Assembly (NCBI RefSeq): GCF_029168315.1
Contig: NZ_JARGYD010000010.1
Coordinates: forward strand, 1-64,000
Direction: 5' to 3'
DNA: 64,000 bases
Source of the DNA: Psychromarinibacter halotolerans
Lineage (GTDB): Bacteria; Pseudomonadota; Alphaproteobacteria; Rhodobacterales; Rhodobacteraceae
Part shown: one piece after another, positions 1-7,975 of the stretch
Layout: each line of letters starts with the position of its first letter
Numbering within the stretch: the first letter of the stretch is position 1
Position numbers and translations under genes: made by a program
The notes under the pieces: generated by a model
Database searches by the model: none
The model's input: only the letters and a program-made list of their open reading frames with translations
What the model was told of the DNA's origin: nothing

Positions 1-95
1 CTGGCGGAAGCTGGCGGAAGCTGGCGGAAGCTGGCGGAAGCTGGCGGAAGCTGGCGGAAGCTGGCGGAAGCTGGCGGAAGCTGGCGGAAGCTGGC
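1..95. repeat. 10-bp tandem repeat array (left end cut by window)
   Basis: Nine perfect head-to-tail copies of the decamer CTGGCGGAAG fill bases 1-90, and a partial copy follows. Degenerate traces (CTGGCGGAAAG, CTGGCTAATGG) continue to about 134. The array runs off the left edge, so its true copy number is unknown. Ten is not a multiple of three, so three decamers would encode a 10-residue period. No frame on either strand is stopped inside the array, but I see no start codon, ribosome site or coding signature that would make it a gene. It is a candidate variable-number repeat. Confidence 0.9.
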
Positions 96-278
96 TGGGT
101 CGGGCGCGGTGGCTGGCGGAAAGCTGGCTAATGGCGCTGCCTTGCTGGCAACCGTGTTGCGTGGCGTGGCCCCGCGACTTGCCCCAATAATTAATTCGCC
201 CCGCGCCCGTCCGCAAGCAGATTTTTCAATAATTTCAGATACTTGATAGAAATAATCAGGTATATGAAGCCAATGTTT
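96..278. other. Intergenic DNA between decamer array and ycjF
   Basis: No gene is supported here. The first 40 bases are decayed copies of the decamer. From about 185 onward the DNA is markedly AT-richer than its surroundings (ATAATTAATTC, TTTTTCAATAATTTCAG). It lies downstream of the 3' end of ycjF. A forward frame is open from 1 to 246 but its last 20 codons are AT-rich and unlike the neighbouring genes. Confidence 0.5.
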
Positions 279-1292
279 TCACTCGGATTTTTCCGACGTT
301 CCAAAACCCGAGAACAAACCCGTCAGCGCGCGCTGAACCAAACGTGTCACCGACGGCTTGCGCAGGCGGCGGAACGGCAGCGGGCGGCAGACCTCCATCG
401 CGGCGATTCCGACGCGGGCGGTCAGCGCACCGTTGACGATCCCCTCGCCGAACCGGCGCGAGACCTTGGCCACAACGCTGCCCCCGGCGACCGATCCGAC
501 CAGATCGTCGCCGACCGCCACCGCGCCCGTTGCCACAAGGTGCGTCAGGACCGACCGGGTCAGCCGCCAGCTGCCCAGCGTCCCTGCCCGGCCGCCATAG
601 ATCTCGGCGATGCGGCGGATCATCCGCAGGTTCGAGGTCAGCGCGGTGACCACGTCGGCCAGCGCCAGCGGCACCACCGCCGTCACCGTCGCCACCTGCC
701 GCGACGCGGCCTCGACCTCGCGCCGGGCCATCATGTCCAACGGCTGCATCAGTTCCGCCTCGGCCAGTCCCAACAGCCCGTCGGCGTCGAACATGTCGTC
801 GCGCCGCTCGGCCAGCCGCGTGCGGCCCCAGTCCAGTTCGGGCCGCGCCGCGTAATGCGCCACCAGCCGGTCGGTCACCTTGCGCGCCTGCGCAAGGTCC
901 GCTCCCGTCAGCGCCGCATCCGCCGCGCGGTGCAGGCTGTCCAGCCGCCCAAGGCGCGCATAGGCCGCCCATTCCTTGATCGCGATCGCCAGCAGCACCA
1001 GCACGAACAGTCCGATCAGCACCATCGCGATCAGGCCCAGCACCGGGTTGCGGTCGATCAGGCCGTTCACGAAATCCCAGGCGGCCACCGAAATGACGAA
1101 GCCGATCAGCGCCGTCAGGATGCGCCAGAACCAGCGCGCCAGCCGCGACGGGCGGCGCGCCGCCAGCGCCGCGACCTTCTGCATCGCGGCCGCGTTGGGC
1201 AGATCGCCCGCATCCTGCACCGGCGGCGCATCGGCGGGCGACGGCGCGGGCGTGTCCATCTCGATCAGCACGGGGCCGTTCGGGTCGCTCAT
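279..1292 (-). CDS. ycjF: YcjF-type TIGR01620/DUF697 inner-membrane protein
   Basis: This 337-residue protein has a Pro/Ala-rich cytoplasmic N-terminus (1-50), two adjacent hydrophobic segments at about 55-75 and 83-104, and a long soluble C-terminal part. That is the layout of the TIGR01620/DUF697 family, which is found next to YcjX. The start chosen is the ATG at 1292: it overlaps the stop of the upstream acetyltransferase gene as ATGA, whereas the longer open frame has no good start. It is the last gene of the ycjX-GNAT-ycjF operon. The molecular function is not established; E. coli homologues belong to the phage-shock/sigma-54 (PspF) envelope-stress regulon, but no such promoter is visible here. 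Confidence 0.85.
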   Translation of the reverse strand: MSDPNGPVLIEMDTPAPSPADAPPVQDAGDLPNAAAMQKVAALAARRPSRLARWFWRILTALIGFVISVAAWDFVNGLIDRNPVLGLIAMVLIGLFVLVLLAIAIKEWAAYARLGRLDSLHRAADAALTGADLAQARKVTDRLVAHYAARPELDWGRTRLAERRDDMFDADGLLGLAEAELMQPLDMMARREVEAASRQVATVTAVVPLALADVVTALTSNLRMIRRIAEIYGGRAGTLGSWRLTRSVLTHLVATGAVAVGDDLVGSVAGGSVVAKVSRRFGEGIVNGALTARVGIAAMEVCRPLPFRRLRKPSVTRLVQRALTGLFSGFGTSEKSE

Positions 1293-1747
1293 CGGGCTGT
1301 CTCCTCTCGGGACCACACCAGCCGAACATCCGGCAGTTTCTCGTCATTGCCGGCGCCGTCGGTGCGCTCGGCCTCGGCAAAGCCTTCGCGGGCGTAGAAC
1401 GCAAGGGCACGGGTGTTCTGCTGAAAGCACCAAAGCTCAAGCCGGGACGAACGGGTCTTGGCCGTGTCCATCAGGCTGCGCCCCACCCCTTTGCCGCGGG
1501 CGGCGGTCATGACGTGGAAGGCATGCACCTTCTCGCCGTCGCGCACGAGGAACCCGCGCGGGCCGCGCCATGTGCGGGCCACCAGAACCTCGAACCGGCC
1601 GATCAGGTTCGCAAGGTGCTCGCGGTCCTCGACACGGGAATGCAGCCGGGGCATCCACGGCGTTTCGCGCACCCAGTCGCCAAGGATACGGCCCAGCCGC
1701 GCCGCGTCCCGCGGACGGGCGGGCCCGATCCGCAAAGCGGGGGTCAC
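1289..1747 (-). CDS. GNAT-family N-acetyltransferase
   Basis: This 152-residue protein has the GNAT acetyl-CoA loop RGKGVG at about residues 84-89, preceded by the beta-4 strand (HAFHVMTAA) and followed by the family ending ALAFYAREGF. It starts at a GTG (1747) overlapping the ycjX stop as GTGA and ends overlapping the ycjF start as ATGA, so it is translationally coupled on both sides. The acceptor substrate cannot be predicted. It sits between ycjX and ycjF, which are usually adjacent, so it may act on one of them or on the same envelope process; that is inference from position only. Confidence 0.85.
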   Translation of the reverse strand: MTPALRIGPARPRDAARLGRILGDWVRETPWMPRLHSRVEDREHLANLIGRFEVLVARTWRGPRGFLVRDGEKVHAFHVMTAARGKGVGRSLMDTAKTRSSRLELWCFQQNTRALAFYAREGFAEAERTDGAGNDEKLPDVRLVWSREETAR

Positions 1748-3156
1748 AGGCGGTCCCCGAACAGGAACTGCGCCGCCCGGTCCAGCCGGATGTGCGGCGG
1801 CCCCTCGCCCGGCTTCAGCCGAAGCGCGGCGGGCGAGAAGTTCATGATGGCATAATCCTCGTCCAGCCATGTCTCGGCCCCCTCGCGGGCGGGGCCCAGC
1901 AGGCGCTGCGGATCCTCGGGCAGGTCGCCCGGATAGAACGCCGCCTGCCGCCCGTCCAGCAGCGTGCCCCGCACGCAGTCCAGCGACCGGCCGCCGTGGT
2001 TAAGCGTTTCCTCCACCGTGGCGCGCAGGGCCGCGATCGCCATGCTTTCGGTCTGCGCCCCGGCGAAATCGGCGCGGTCCTTCGCGTCGCGCACCAGCGC
2101 CTCCATGATGTGGGTCAGGCGGGGGTGCTGCAGGTGGTGCAGGTGGTCGGCCTTGGTGGCCGCGAACAGGATCTTCTCGACCCGCTTGCCCAGCAGCAGC
2201 CGCGACAGCCACGCGTTCCGTCCCGGCCGGAAGGCCGACAGGATATCGGTCATCGCGCGGCGCAGGTCGTCCAGCGCCGCCGGACCGGCGTGGATCGCGC
2301 CCAGCGCGTCGACCAGCACGATCTGGCGGTCGATCCGGGAAAAGTGGTCGCGGAAGAACGGTTTCACGATCCGCGCGGTATAGGCGTCATAGCGGCGCTC
2401 CATCTCGCGCCACAGGCTGCCGCGCTTGCGGCCCTGCGGCTTCGGGATCGGCGCGAAGGTCAGCGCCGGGCTGCCCGCCATCTCGCCCGGCAGCAGGAAA
2501 CGGCCCGGGGTGCAGTCGGAATAGCCATCCTCGCGCGCGGTCTGCAGATAGGCAGCATAGGCGTCCGCCAGCGTCCGCGCCTGCGGTTCCTCGAATTTGG
2601 CGTCGCCATCGACCTCGCGCGCCAGCGCCATATAGGCGGCGGCCTGCGACCGGCCCTCGGCCCGCTGCAACGCTTTCGCCGCCCAGTCCGCATAGGACAG
2701 GTCCAGCAGTTCAAGGTCCAGAAGCCACTCGCCGGGATAGTCCACGATGTCCAGATGCACCGTCCGCGGCCCCTGTATCCCGGCCAGCAGCCCGGCGGGG
2801 CGCACGCGCAGGGACAAACGCAGCTGGCTGACGGCGCGGGTGCTTTCCGGCCAGCGCGGCTGCGGCGCGGTCAACGCGGCCAGATGCGTTTCGAAGTCGA
2901 AACGGGGCACCGTGTCGTCGGGCTGCGGTTGCAGATAGGCGGTCAGGATGCGCCCCTCGGCGGCGGCGGCCAGCTGCGGCATCCGCGCCCGGTCCAGCAG
3001 GTTCGCGACCAACGAGGTGATGAACACGGTCTTGCCCGCGCGGCTTAGCCCGGTGACGCCCAGCCGGATCACCGGCTCGAAGAAGGCGCCGCTTACGGTG
3101 CTGCCGATGCTTTCGACGCCGCGGCTTAGCCCGTCGGCGATGTCTCCCAGTCCCAA
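1744..3156 (-). CDS. ycjX: YcjX-family P-loop GTPase-like protein (DUF463)
   Basis: This 470-residue protein carries a Walker A motif, GLSRAGKT, at residues 36-43 and the long YcjX/DUF463 body that follows it. Family members are stress-associated NTPases encoded with YcjF. The start is a TTG at 3156, preceded at good spacing by AAGGAG; no ATG fits better. It is the first gene of a three-gene operon running leftward, with GTGA and ATGA overlaps. Family-level assignment is firm; the cellular role is known only as an association with envelope stress. Confidence 0.9.
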   Translation of the reverse strand: MGLGDIADGLSRGVESIGSTVSGAFFEPVIRLGVTGLSRAGKTVFITSLVANLLDRARMPQLAAAAEGRILTAYLQPQPDDTVPRFDFETHLAALTAPQPRWPESTRAVSQLRLSLRVRPAGLLAGIQGPRTVHLDIVDYPGEWLLDLELLDLSYADWAAKALQRAEGRSQAAAYMALAREVDGDAKFEEPQARTLADAYAAYLQTAREDGYSDCTPGRFLLPGEMAGSPALTFAPIPKPQGRKRGSLWREMERRYDAYTARIVKPFFRDHFSRIDRQIVLVDALGAIHAGPAALDDLRRAMTDILSAFRPGRNAWLSRLLLGKRVEKILFAATKADHLHHLQHPRLTHIMEALVRDAKDRADFAGAQTESMAIAALRATVEETLNHGGRSLDCVRGTLLDGRQAAFYPGDLPEDPQRLLGPAREGAETWLDEDYAIMNFSPAALRLKPGEGPPHIRLDRAAQFLFGDRL

Positions 3157-3235
3157 GCGATGCTCCTTGCCCGTCCCCGGAATAGATAGGCCGGCACCGG
3201 GCGGGGTGCCAGTCCCGCGCGCGCCGCGATGGTCG

Positions 3236-4147
3236 TCAGACCTTTGTCGCCACCGACACCGGGGTGATTTCGCGCCGTTTCAGCACCGCCTCGCGCCACG
3301 TGATGAAGCTGACCGCGCCCAGCACGATTGTGCCGCCAAGGATCACCCAGCCGTCCGGGGGTTCGCTGAACACCAGCGCGCCAAGGATCACGGCCCAGAT
3401 CAGCTGTAGGAAGGTGACCGGCTGGGTCACCGCCATCGGTGCGGCGCGGAACGCCAGCGTCATCGTCAGGTGGCCGCCGGTGGCGAAAACGGCGGTCAGG
3501 AACATCCCGCCCAGCTGGGTCCATGTCGGCCAGACCCAATCGGCCAGCGCGAAGGGCAGCAGCGTGGCGGTGACGAAGATCGACATCCACGCGACGACGA
3601 CACCGGGCGCGGCGCGGCCGGACAGCGTCTTGGCGACCAGATAGGAACAGGCGAACAGCAGACCCGTCCCCAGCATCGCGATATGCCCCGGAGACAGCTC
3701 GCGCACGCCGGGGCGCAGGACGACCAGCGCCCCCAGCAGCGCAACGACGACGGCGCTGATCCGGCGGAAGGCCAGCTTCTCGCCCAGAAACAGCGCCGCG
3801 CCGATGGTGACGTAGATCGGCGACAGGTAATTCAGCGCCGTGACCTCGGCGATCGAGATACGGGTCATCGCGTAGAACCACAGGATCACGCCCAACCCGT
3901 GCACAAACCCCCGCAGCCCGAACAGGCGCAGCAGCGGGCGGTCGCGGGCCACGGCGAACACCGCGCGCAGCATCGGAAGGAAGAAGATCAGCCCAAGGGA
4001 ATAGCGTAGGAACGCGGCCTCTGCCGCCGGAAGGCCCTGACCGAACTGTTTGACCAGCGCGGTGACGGCCACGAACTGCACCCCGGTGACCAACATCCAG
4101 AGGACACCGGCAAGCGGACGGTTCGGAGGGGAAGCGGCTTCGGTCAT
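3236..4147 (-). CDS. EamA/DMT-family transporter
   Basis: This 303-residue polytopic protein has about ten hydrophobic segments arranged as two repeated EamA halves. It begins with the typical GVLWMLVTGVQF helix after a short cytoplasmic tail and ends with the second-half glycine-rich helices. The family exports amino acids, purines or other metabolites from the cytoplasm; substrate cannot be read from sequence. It is transcribed leftward, 54 bp downstream of the argO stop, so it may be co-transcribed with argO or independent. Confidence 0.88.
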   Translation of the reverse strand: MTEAASPPNRPLAGVLWMLVTGVQFVAVTALVKQFGQGLPAAEAAFLRYSLGLIFFLPMLRAVFAVARDRPLLRLFGLRGFVHGLGVILWFYAMTRISIAEVTALNYLSPIYVTIGAALFLGEKLAFRRISAVVVALLGALVVLRPGVRELSPGHIAMLGTGLLFACSYLVAKTLSGRAAPGVVVAWMSIFVTATLLPFALADWVWPTWTQLGGMFLTAVFATGGHLTMTLAFRAAPMAVTQPVTFLQLIWAVILGALVFSEPPDGWVILGGTIVLGAVSFITWREAVLKRREITPVSVATKV

Positions 4148-4201
4148 GCCCTTGCTCTATCCCGCACCGGGCGCGCCGCGACAAGGGCCGACATCGCGCG
4201 A

Positions 4202-4819
4202 TCAGCCCAGCAGCAGCTTCGCCGCGATGGCCCACATGGTCACGCCAACCACCGCGTCCAGTACCCGCCAACTGGCCGGACGGGCGAAAACCGGCGCCAG
4301 CAGGCGCGCGCCGTACCCCAGCGCGAAAAAGAAGGTGAACGAGGCGGCGACCGCCCCCAGACCGAACGCCAGCCGCCCCGCGCCCCACCCCGCCGAGATC
4401 GACCCAAGCAGGACGACGGTGTCGAGATAGACATGCGGGTTCAGCCACGTCAGCGCGAGGCAGGTCAGCAAGGCCGCCCGCAACGACCCGCCACCCTGCG
4501 ACGCGGGCGACAGCGCCTCGGCGGGGCCCAGCGCACGGCGGAAAGACAGCGCGCCATAGACCAGCAGGAACGCCGCCCCGGCCCAGCGCATGATCGGCTC
4601 GATCCCCGGCAGCACGGCCTGCACGGCGGCGAACCCGGCGACGCCAAGGGTGATCAGCGCGGCGTCGCTTAGCGCGCAGGCAAGGCAGACGGCCAGCACA
4701 TGCTCGCCCCGGAGGCCCTGCCGCAGGACGAAGGCGTTCTGCGCCCCGATGGCAAGGATCAGGGTAAACCCGGTGGCAAACCCGGTGGCGGCGGCGGCGA
4801 TGTAGGTGGCGTGGTCCAT
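4202..4819 (-). CDS. argO: LysE/ArgO-family basic amino acid exporter
   Basis: The 205-residue form has six predicted membrane segments and the LysE-family signature LAIGAQNAFVLRQG near residues 20-33, including the AQNAFVLRQG core typical of ArgO. It exports arginine or lysine across the inner membrane. An upstream in-frame ATG at 4861 would leave only 27 bp to the divergent argP and add a hydrophilic tail, so the ATG at 4819, which begins just before the first helix, is preferred. Divergence from an ArgP-type regulator is the classical arrangement and supports the assignment. Confidence 0.85.
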   Translation of the reverse strand: MDHATYIAAAATGFATGFTLILAIGAQNAFVLRQGLRGEHVLAVCLACALSDAALITLGVAGFAAVQAVLPGIEPIMRWAGAAFLLVYGALSFRRALGPAEALSPASQGGGSLRAALLTCLALTWLNPHVYLDTVVLLGSISAGWGAGRLAFGLGAVAASFTFFFALGYGARLLAPVFARPASWRVLDAVVGVTMWAIAAKLLLG

Positions 4820-4888
4820 GCCGCACGGCTTGCCCCGCGCCATCGCATCATTCAAACTCATTTGACTGATGCTGATTAAGGCTGGCTA

Positions 4889-5764
4889 ATGCCGCAACTC
4901 GATTACCCCGCCCTCGCCGCGCTGTCGGCGGTGCTGCGCACCGGCAGCTTCGACGCGGCAGCCGCGCAGCTTGGCGTCACGCCATCGGCCGTGTCGCAGC
5001 GCATCCGTGCGCTGGAGGAACGGATGGGCGCGGTGCTGGTCCTGCGGGGCGCGCCCTGCACGCCGACCGAAACCGGCGACCGCCTGCAGCGCCACGCGGA
5101 AACCGTCGGGCTGTTGGAACGCACGCTGGGCGAGGATCTGGCCGCGCTGGCCCCGGCGCCGCTGCGGCTGGCGGTCAATGCGGATTCACTCGCGACGTGG
5201 TTTCCCGCCGCCCTCGCCGGGGCCGAAGGCTTCGTCTATGACCTTGTGATCGACGATCAGGCGCATTCGCACGACTGGCTGCGGCGCGGCGCGGTGGCGG
5301 CGGCGGTCACCGCACAGCCCGGCCCGGTGCAGGGCTGCAATTCCCATCCCCTTGGCGCCCTGCGCTATATCGCGACCTGCTCCCCCGCCTTCCACGCCCG
5401 GTGGTTCGCGGGCGACGTCACGGCGGACACGCTTGCCGCCGCCCCCGTGATGGCCTTCGACGCGAAGGACCGGCTGCAACACGACTGGGTCCGGCAGGCC
5501 ATCGGTGCAGAGGTGCCGCTGCGGCCGCACATGGCGCCATCGACCCACGCCTTCGTCGATCTCGCGCTGGCGGGGCTGGCGTGGGGGATGAACCCGGAAC
5601 CGCTGGCGGCAGACCACATCGCACAGGGGCGGCTGGTGCCGCTGATCCCGGACCTGCCGCACGACACGCCGCTGTACTGGCAGGTCAGCCGCCATGTCGC
5701 GGCGGCGCTGGAGCCGCTGACGCGGTCGGTGCGACGGGCCGCGAAGGCGCGGCTGGTCGGCTGA
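4889..5764 (+). CDS. argP: LysR-family regulator, ArgP type
   Basis: This 291-residue regulator has the LysR winged helix at about residues 3-60 (SFDAAAAQLGVTPSAVSQRI) and a ligand-binding domain of the ArgP/LysG subfamily. In that subfamily the regulator is transcribed divergently from argO/lysE and activates the exporter when lysine or arginine accumulates. The gene order here is the same: argO starts 69 bp upstream on the other strand. The start is the ATG at 4889. It is slightly shorter than E. coli ArgP (297 residues), within the family range. Confidence 0.87.
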   Translation: MPQLDYPALAALSAVLRTGSFDAAAAQLGVTPSAVSQRIRALEERMGAVLVLRGAPCTPTETGDRLQRHAETVGLLERTLGEDLAALAPAPLRLAVNADSLATWFPAALAGAEGFVYDLVIDDQAHSHDWLRRGAVAAAVTAQPGPVQGCNSHPLGALRYIATCSPAFHARWFAGDVTADTLAAAPVMAFDAKDRLQHDWVRQAIGAEVPLRPHMAPSTHAFVDLALAGLAWGMNPEPLAADHIAQGRLVPLIPDLPHDTPLYWQVSRHVAAALEPLTRSVRRAAKARLVG

Positions 5765-5773
5765 CCCCGGCGG

Positions 5774-6520
5774 TCAGCCCGGCTGGGTCACGATGATCGC
5801 GCCGCGATCCGTGGCCACGATCGTATGTTCGTACTGAACCGCGGGCGCCGGCGGTTCGCTGTACAGCGTCCAGCCGTCATCGCCCTGCGAAGCCCAGTGC
5901 CCGCCGGTGGACAGGAAGGGTTCGACCGTCAGCACCAGCCCCTTGCCGATCCGGCGCCGGTCGCGGCTGGGCCATGTCGGGATTTCCTCGGGGTATTCGT
6001 GCAGCGACCGGCCCACGCCGTGGCTGGCAAGGTTGCGGATCAGCGTATAGCCCCGCGCTGCCGCGAACTGTCCGATCGCGGTGCCGATCCCCGACAGCGG
6101 CCTGCCCGCGCCGACCTGAGCGATGCCCACCTGCATGGCGCGCTGCCCGTCGCGGCACAGAAGGTCCAACACGGCGGGGACCGGCCCCACGCGGAAGGTC
6201 GCGCCGGTGTCGGCGTAGTAGCCGTCTTTGGACGCCGAGACATCGATGTTCACAAGGTCGCCCTCCGCGATCACCCGGTCGCCGGGGATGCCGTGGGCGA
6301 TTTCCTCGTTGACGCTGATGCAGGTGGCGCCGGGAAAGTCATAGGTGGTTTCCGGGGCGGACGTGGCGCCTTCGCGGTCCAGCATCGCGCGGCCGATGTC
6401 GTCCAGCTCGCGGGTGGTCATGCCCGGCACCAGCGCCGCGCCCATCGCCTTCATGGTGTTCGCCACGATCCGGCCGATGACCTTCAGCCCGTCCAGTTCG
6501 TCCTGCTGGGTGATCGTCAT
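5774..6520 (-). CDS. map: Methionine aminopeptidase, type I
   Basis: This 248-residue enzyme removes initiator methionine from nascent proteins. All active-site residues are visible: His76 (NEEIAHGIPG), metal ligands Asp93 and Asp104 (NIDV...YYADTG), His167 (ASHGVG), Glu200 (TVEPF) and Glu231 (QYEHTI). Its length and lack of an N-terminal zinc-binding extension place it in the short bacterial type Ia class. It is convergent with argP, with a gap of only 9 bp, and lies downstream of asd with a terminator hairpin between. The enzyme call is firm; whether the genome has a second map cannot be seen. Confidence 0.95.
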   Translation of the reverse strand: MTITQQDELDGLKVIGRIVANTMKAMGAALVPGMTTRELDDIGRAMLDREGATSAPETTYDFPGATCISVNEEIAHGIPGDRVIAEGDLVNIDVSASKDGYYADTGATFRVGPVPAVLDLLCRDGQRAMQVGIAQVGAGRPLSGIGTAIGQFAAARGYTLIRNLASHGVGRSLHEYPEEIPTWPSRDRRRIGKGLVLTVEPFLSTGGHWASQGDDGWTLYSEPPAPAVQYEHTIVATDRGAIIVTQPG

Positions 6521-6552
6521 GAGCCCAACCTTTCCCGATAGATGAAACGAAG

Positions 6553-6575
6553 AAGGGCGGCACGCGGCCGCCCTT
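6553..6575 (-). terminator. Intrinsic terminator of asd
   Basis: A 9-bp perfect stem, AAGGGCGGC with GCCGCCCTT, and a 5-base loop lie directly after the asd stop. In the asd direction the stem is followed by a T-rich tail (TCTTCGTTTC). It separates asd from map. Confidence 0.7.
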
Positions 6576-6602
6576 TCGCAATAGTATCGACTGCGGCCGC
6601 GA

Positions 6603-7631
6603 TCAGGCGTCGGCCTTCTGCAGCACCTTGTTGCCCAGCACCTCGGCGATCTGCACCGCGTTCAGGGCGGCGCCCTTGCGCAGGTTGTCCGAGACGACCC
6701 AGATGTTCAGACCGTTGTCGATGGTCGAGTCCGTCCGGATGCGGCTGATGAAGGTCGCGAAGTCGCCGACGCATTCAATGGGGGTGACGTAACCACCGTC
6801 TTCGCGCTTGTCGACGACAAGGCAGCCCGGCGCGGTGCGCAGGATCTCGCGGGCCTCGTCCTCGTCCAGCGGTTCCTCGAACTCGATGTTCACCGACTCG
6901 GCGTGACCGACGAAGACCGGAACCCGCACGCAGGTGGCCGACACCTTGATCGAGGGGTCGATGATCTTCTTGGTCTCGACGACCATCTTCCATTCTTCCT
7001 TGGTCGACCCGTCTTCCATGAACACGTCGATATGCGGGATCACGTTGAAGGCGATCTGCTTCTGGAACTTGGACGGCGCGACCTCTTGGCCGGGCACATA
7101 CATGCCCTTGGTCTGATCCCAGAGCTCGTCGATGCCTTCCTTGCCCGAGCCGGAAACCGACTGGTAGGTCGACACCACGACGCGCTTGATCTTCGCACGG
7201 TCATGCAGCGGCTTCAGCGCCACGACCATCTGCGCGGTCGAGCAGTTCGGGTTCGCGATGATGTTCTTCTTGGAATACCCGTGGATCGCGTCGGCGTTGC
7301 ATTCCGGAACGATCAGCGGGACGTCCGGGTCGTAGCGGTACAGCGACGAGTTATCGATGACGACACAGCCGGCCTTGGCGGCCTTGGGGGCGTATTCCTT
7401 CGTCGCGTCCGACCCGATGGCGAACAGCGCGATGTCCCAGCCGGTGAAATCGAACGTGGCGAGATCCTGGGTTTTCAGGGTCTTGTCACCGAACGAAACC
7501 TCTGTTCCCAGCGACTTGCGGCTCGCCAGTGCGGCGATCTCGTCGACAGGGAACTGGCGCTCGGCCAGGATGTTCAGCATTTCGCGGCCCACATTGCCCG
7601 TGGCGCCCGCGACGACGACCTTGTAGCCCAT
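6603..7631 (-). CDS. asd: Aspartate-semialdehyde dehydrogenase
   Basis: This 342-residue enzyme makes L-aspartate semialdehyde from aspartyl phosphate with NADPH, the branch point to lysine/diaminopimelate, threonine and methionine. The N-terminal nucleotide loop is GATGNVG (9-15). The catalytic cysteine is Cys130 in NPNCST and the acid/base histidine is His243 in VRVPVFVGH. Length matches the family. The ATG at 7631 has a good AGGAG 6 bases upstream. It is monocistronic, with its own terminator, and divergent from pepF. Confidence 0.96.
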   Translation of the reverse strand: MGYKVVVAGATGNVGREMLNILAERQFPVDEIAALASRKSLGTEVSFGDKTLKTQDLATFDFTGWDIALFAIGSDATKEYAPKAAKAGCVVIDNSSLYRYDPDVPLIVPECNADAIHGYSKKNIIANPNCSTAQMVVALKPLHDRAKIKRVVVSTYQSVSGSGKEGIDELWDQTKGMYVPGQEVAPSKFQKQIAFNVIPHIDVFMEDGSTKEEWKMVVETKKIIDPSIKVSATCVRVPVFVGHAESVNIEFEEPLDEDEAREILRTAPGCLVVDKREDGGYVTPIECVGDFATFISRIRTDSTIDNGLNIWVVSDNLRKGAALNAVQIAEVLGNKVLQKADA

Positions 7632-7778
7632 TTTTCACTCCTAGTGTGTAAGGACGGGGGTTCTTATCGCACCCGACCTAGCGTGGAAACCCATTTGTCG
7701 AGGTTTTATGGGTGTCCGCCCCTTCTCCGGCCGGGACCTCAGCGACATGGACGCGGCATGAGGGACGACCGCGGCATG

Positions 7779-7840
7779 GGGGGCGCTGCCCCCGTCGCGC
7801 ACGGCGCGACTCCCCCGAGGTACTTTGAAAGAGAAGAAGC
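7779..7840. repeat. Interspersed palindromic element, copy A (asd-pepF gap)
   Basis: The 344-bp gap 7632-7975 contains no gene. Its middle carries a hairpin-forming block (GGGGGC-GCT-GCCCCC at 7779-7793), then CTCCCCCGAGGTA, then a TTTGAAAGAGAAGAAG tail ending near 7840. The same ordered blocks recur at 42748-42806, and the tail alone recurs inverted at 27604-27618. Right of it, 7845-7905 holds further GC-rich palindromic DNA (GCGCGGTG ... CACCGCGC). Confidence 0.75.
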
Positions 7841-7975
7841 CAGGGCGCGGTGTGCCCGAGCGTGCGTCAGCGCACCGCGCCGGGAGGTCCCGGCGCGCGG
7901 GCGACGTGCCGCGCGGCTTGAATCCCCGGGCCGGGCCTGCATATGTGCTGACGTACCATGTCCGAAGGAGTTCCC

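Noticed and set aside
1..246. Open forward frame through the decamer array as the end of a gene
   Set aside because: The last 20 codons are AT-rich and unlike local genes, and every frame is open through the repeat, so openness is not evidence of coding.
3126..4826. 566-codon minus-strand frame spanning the EamA and argO genes
   Set aside because: It is in another frame of two real transporter genes and is Arg/Ala/Gly-rich without membrane pattern.
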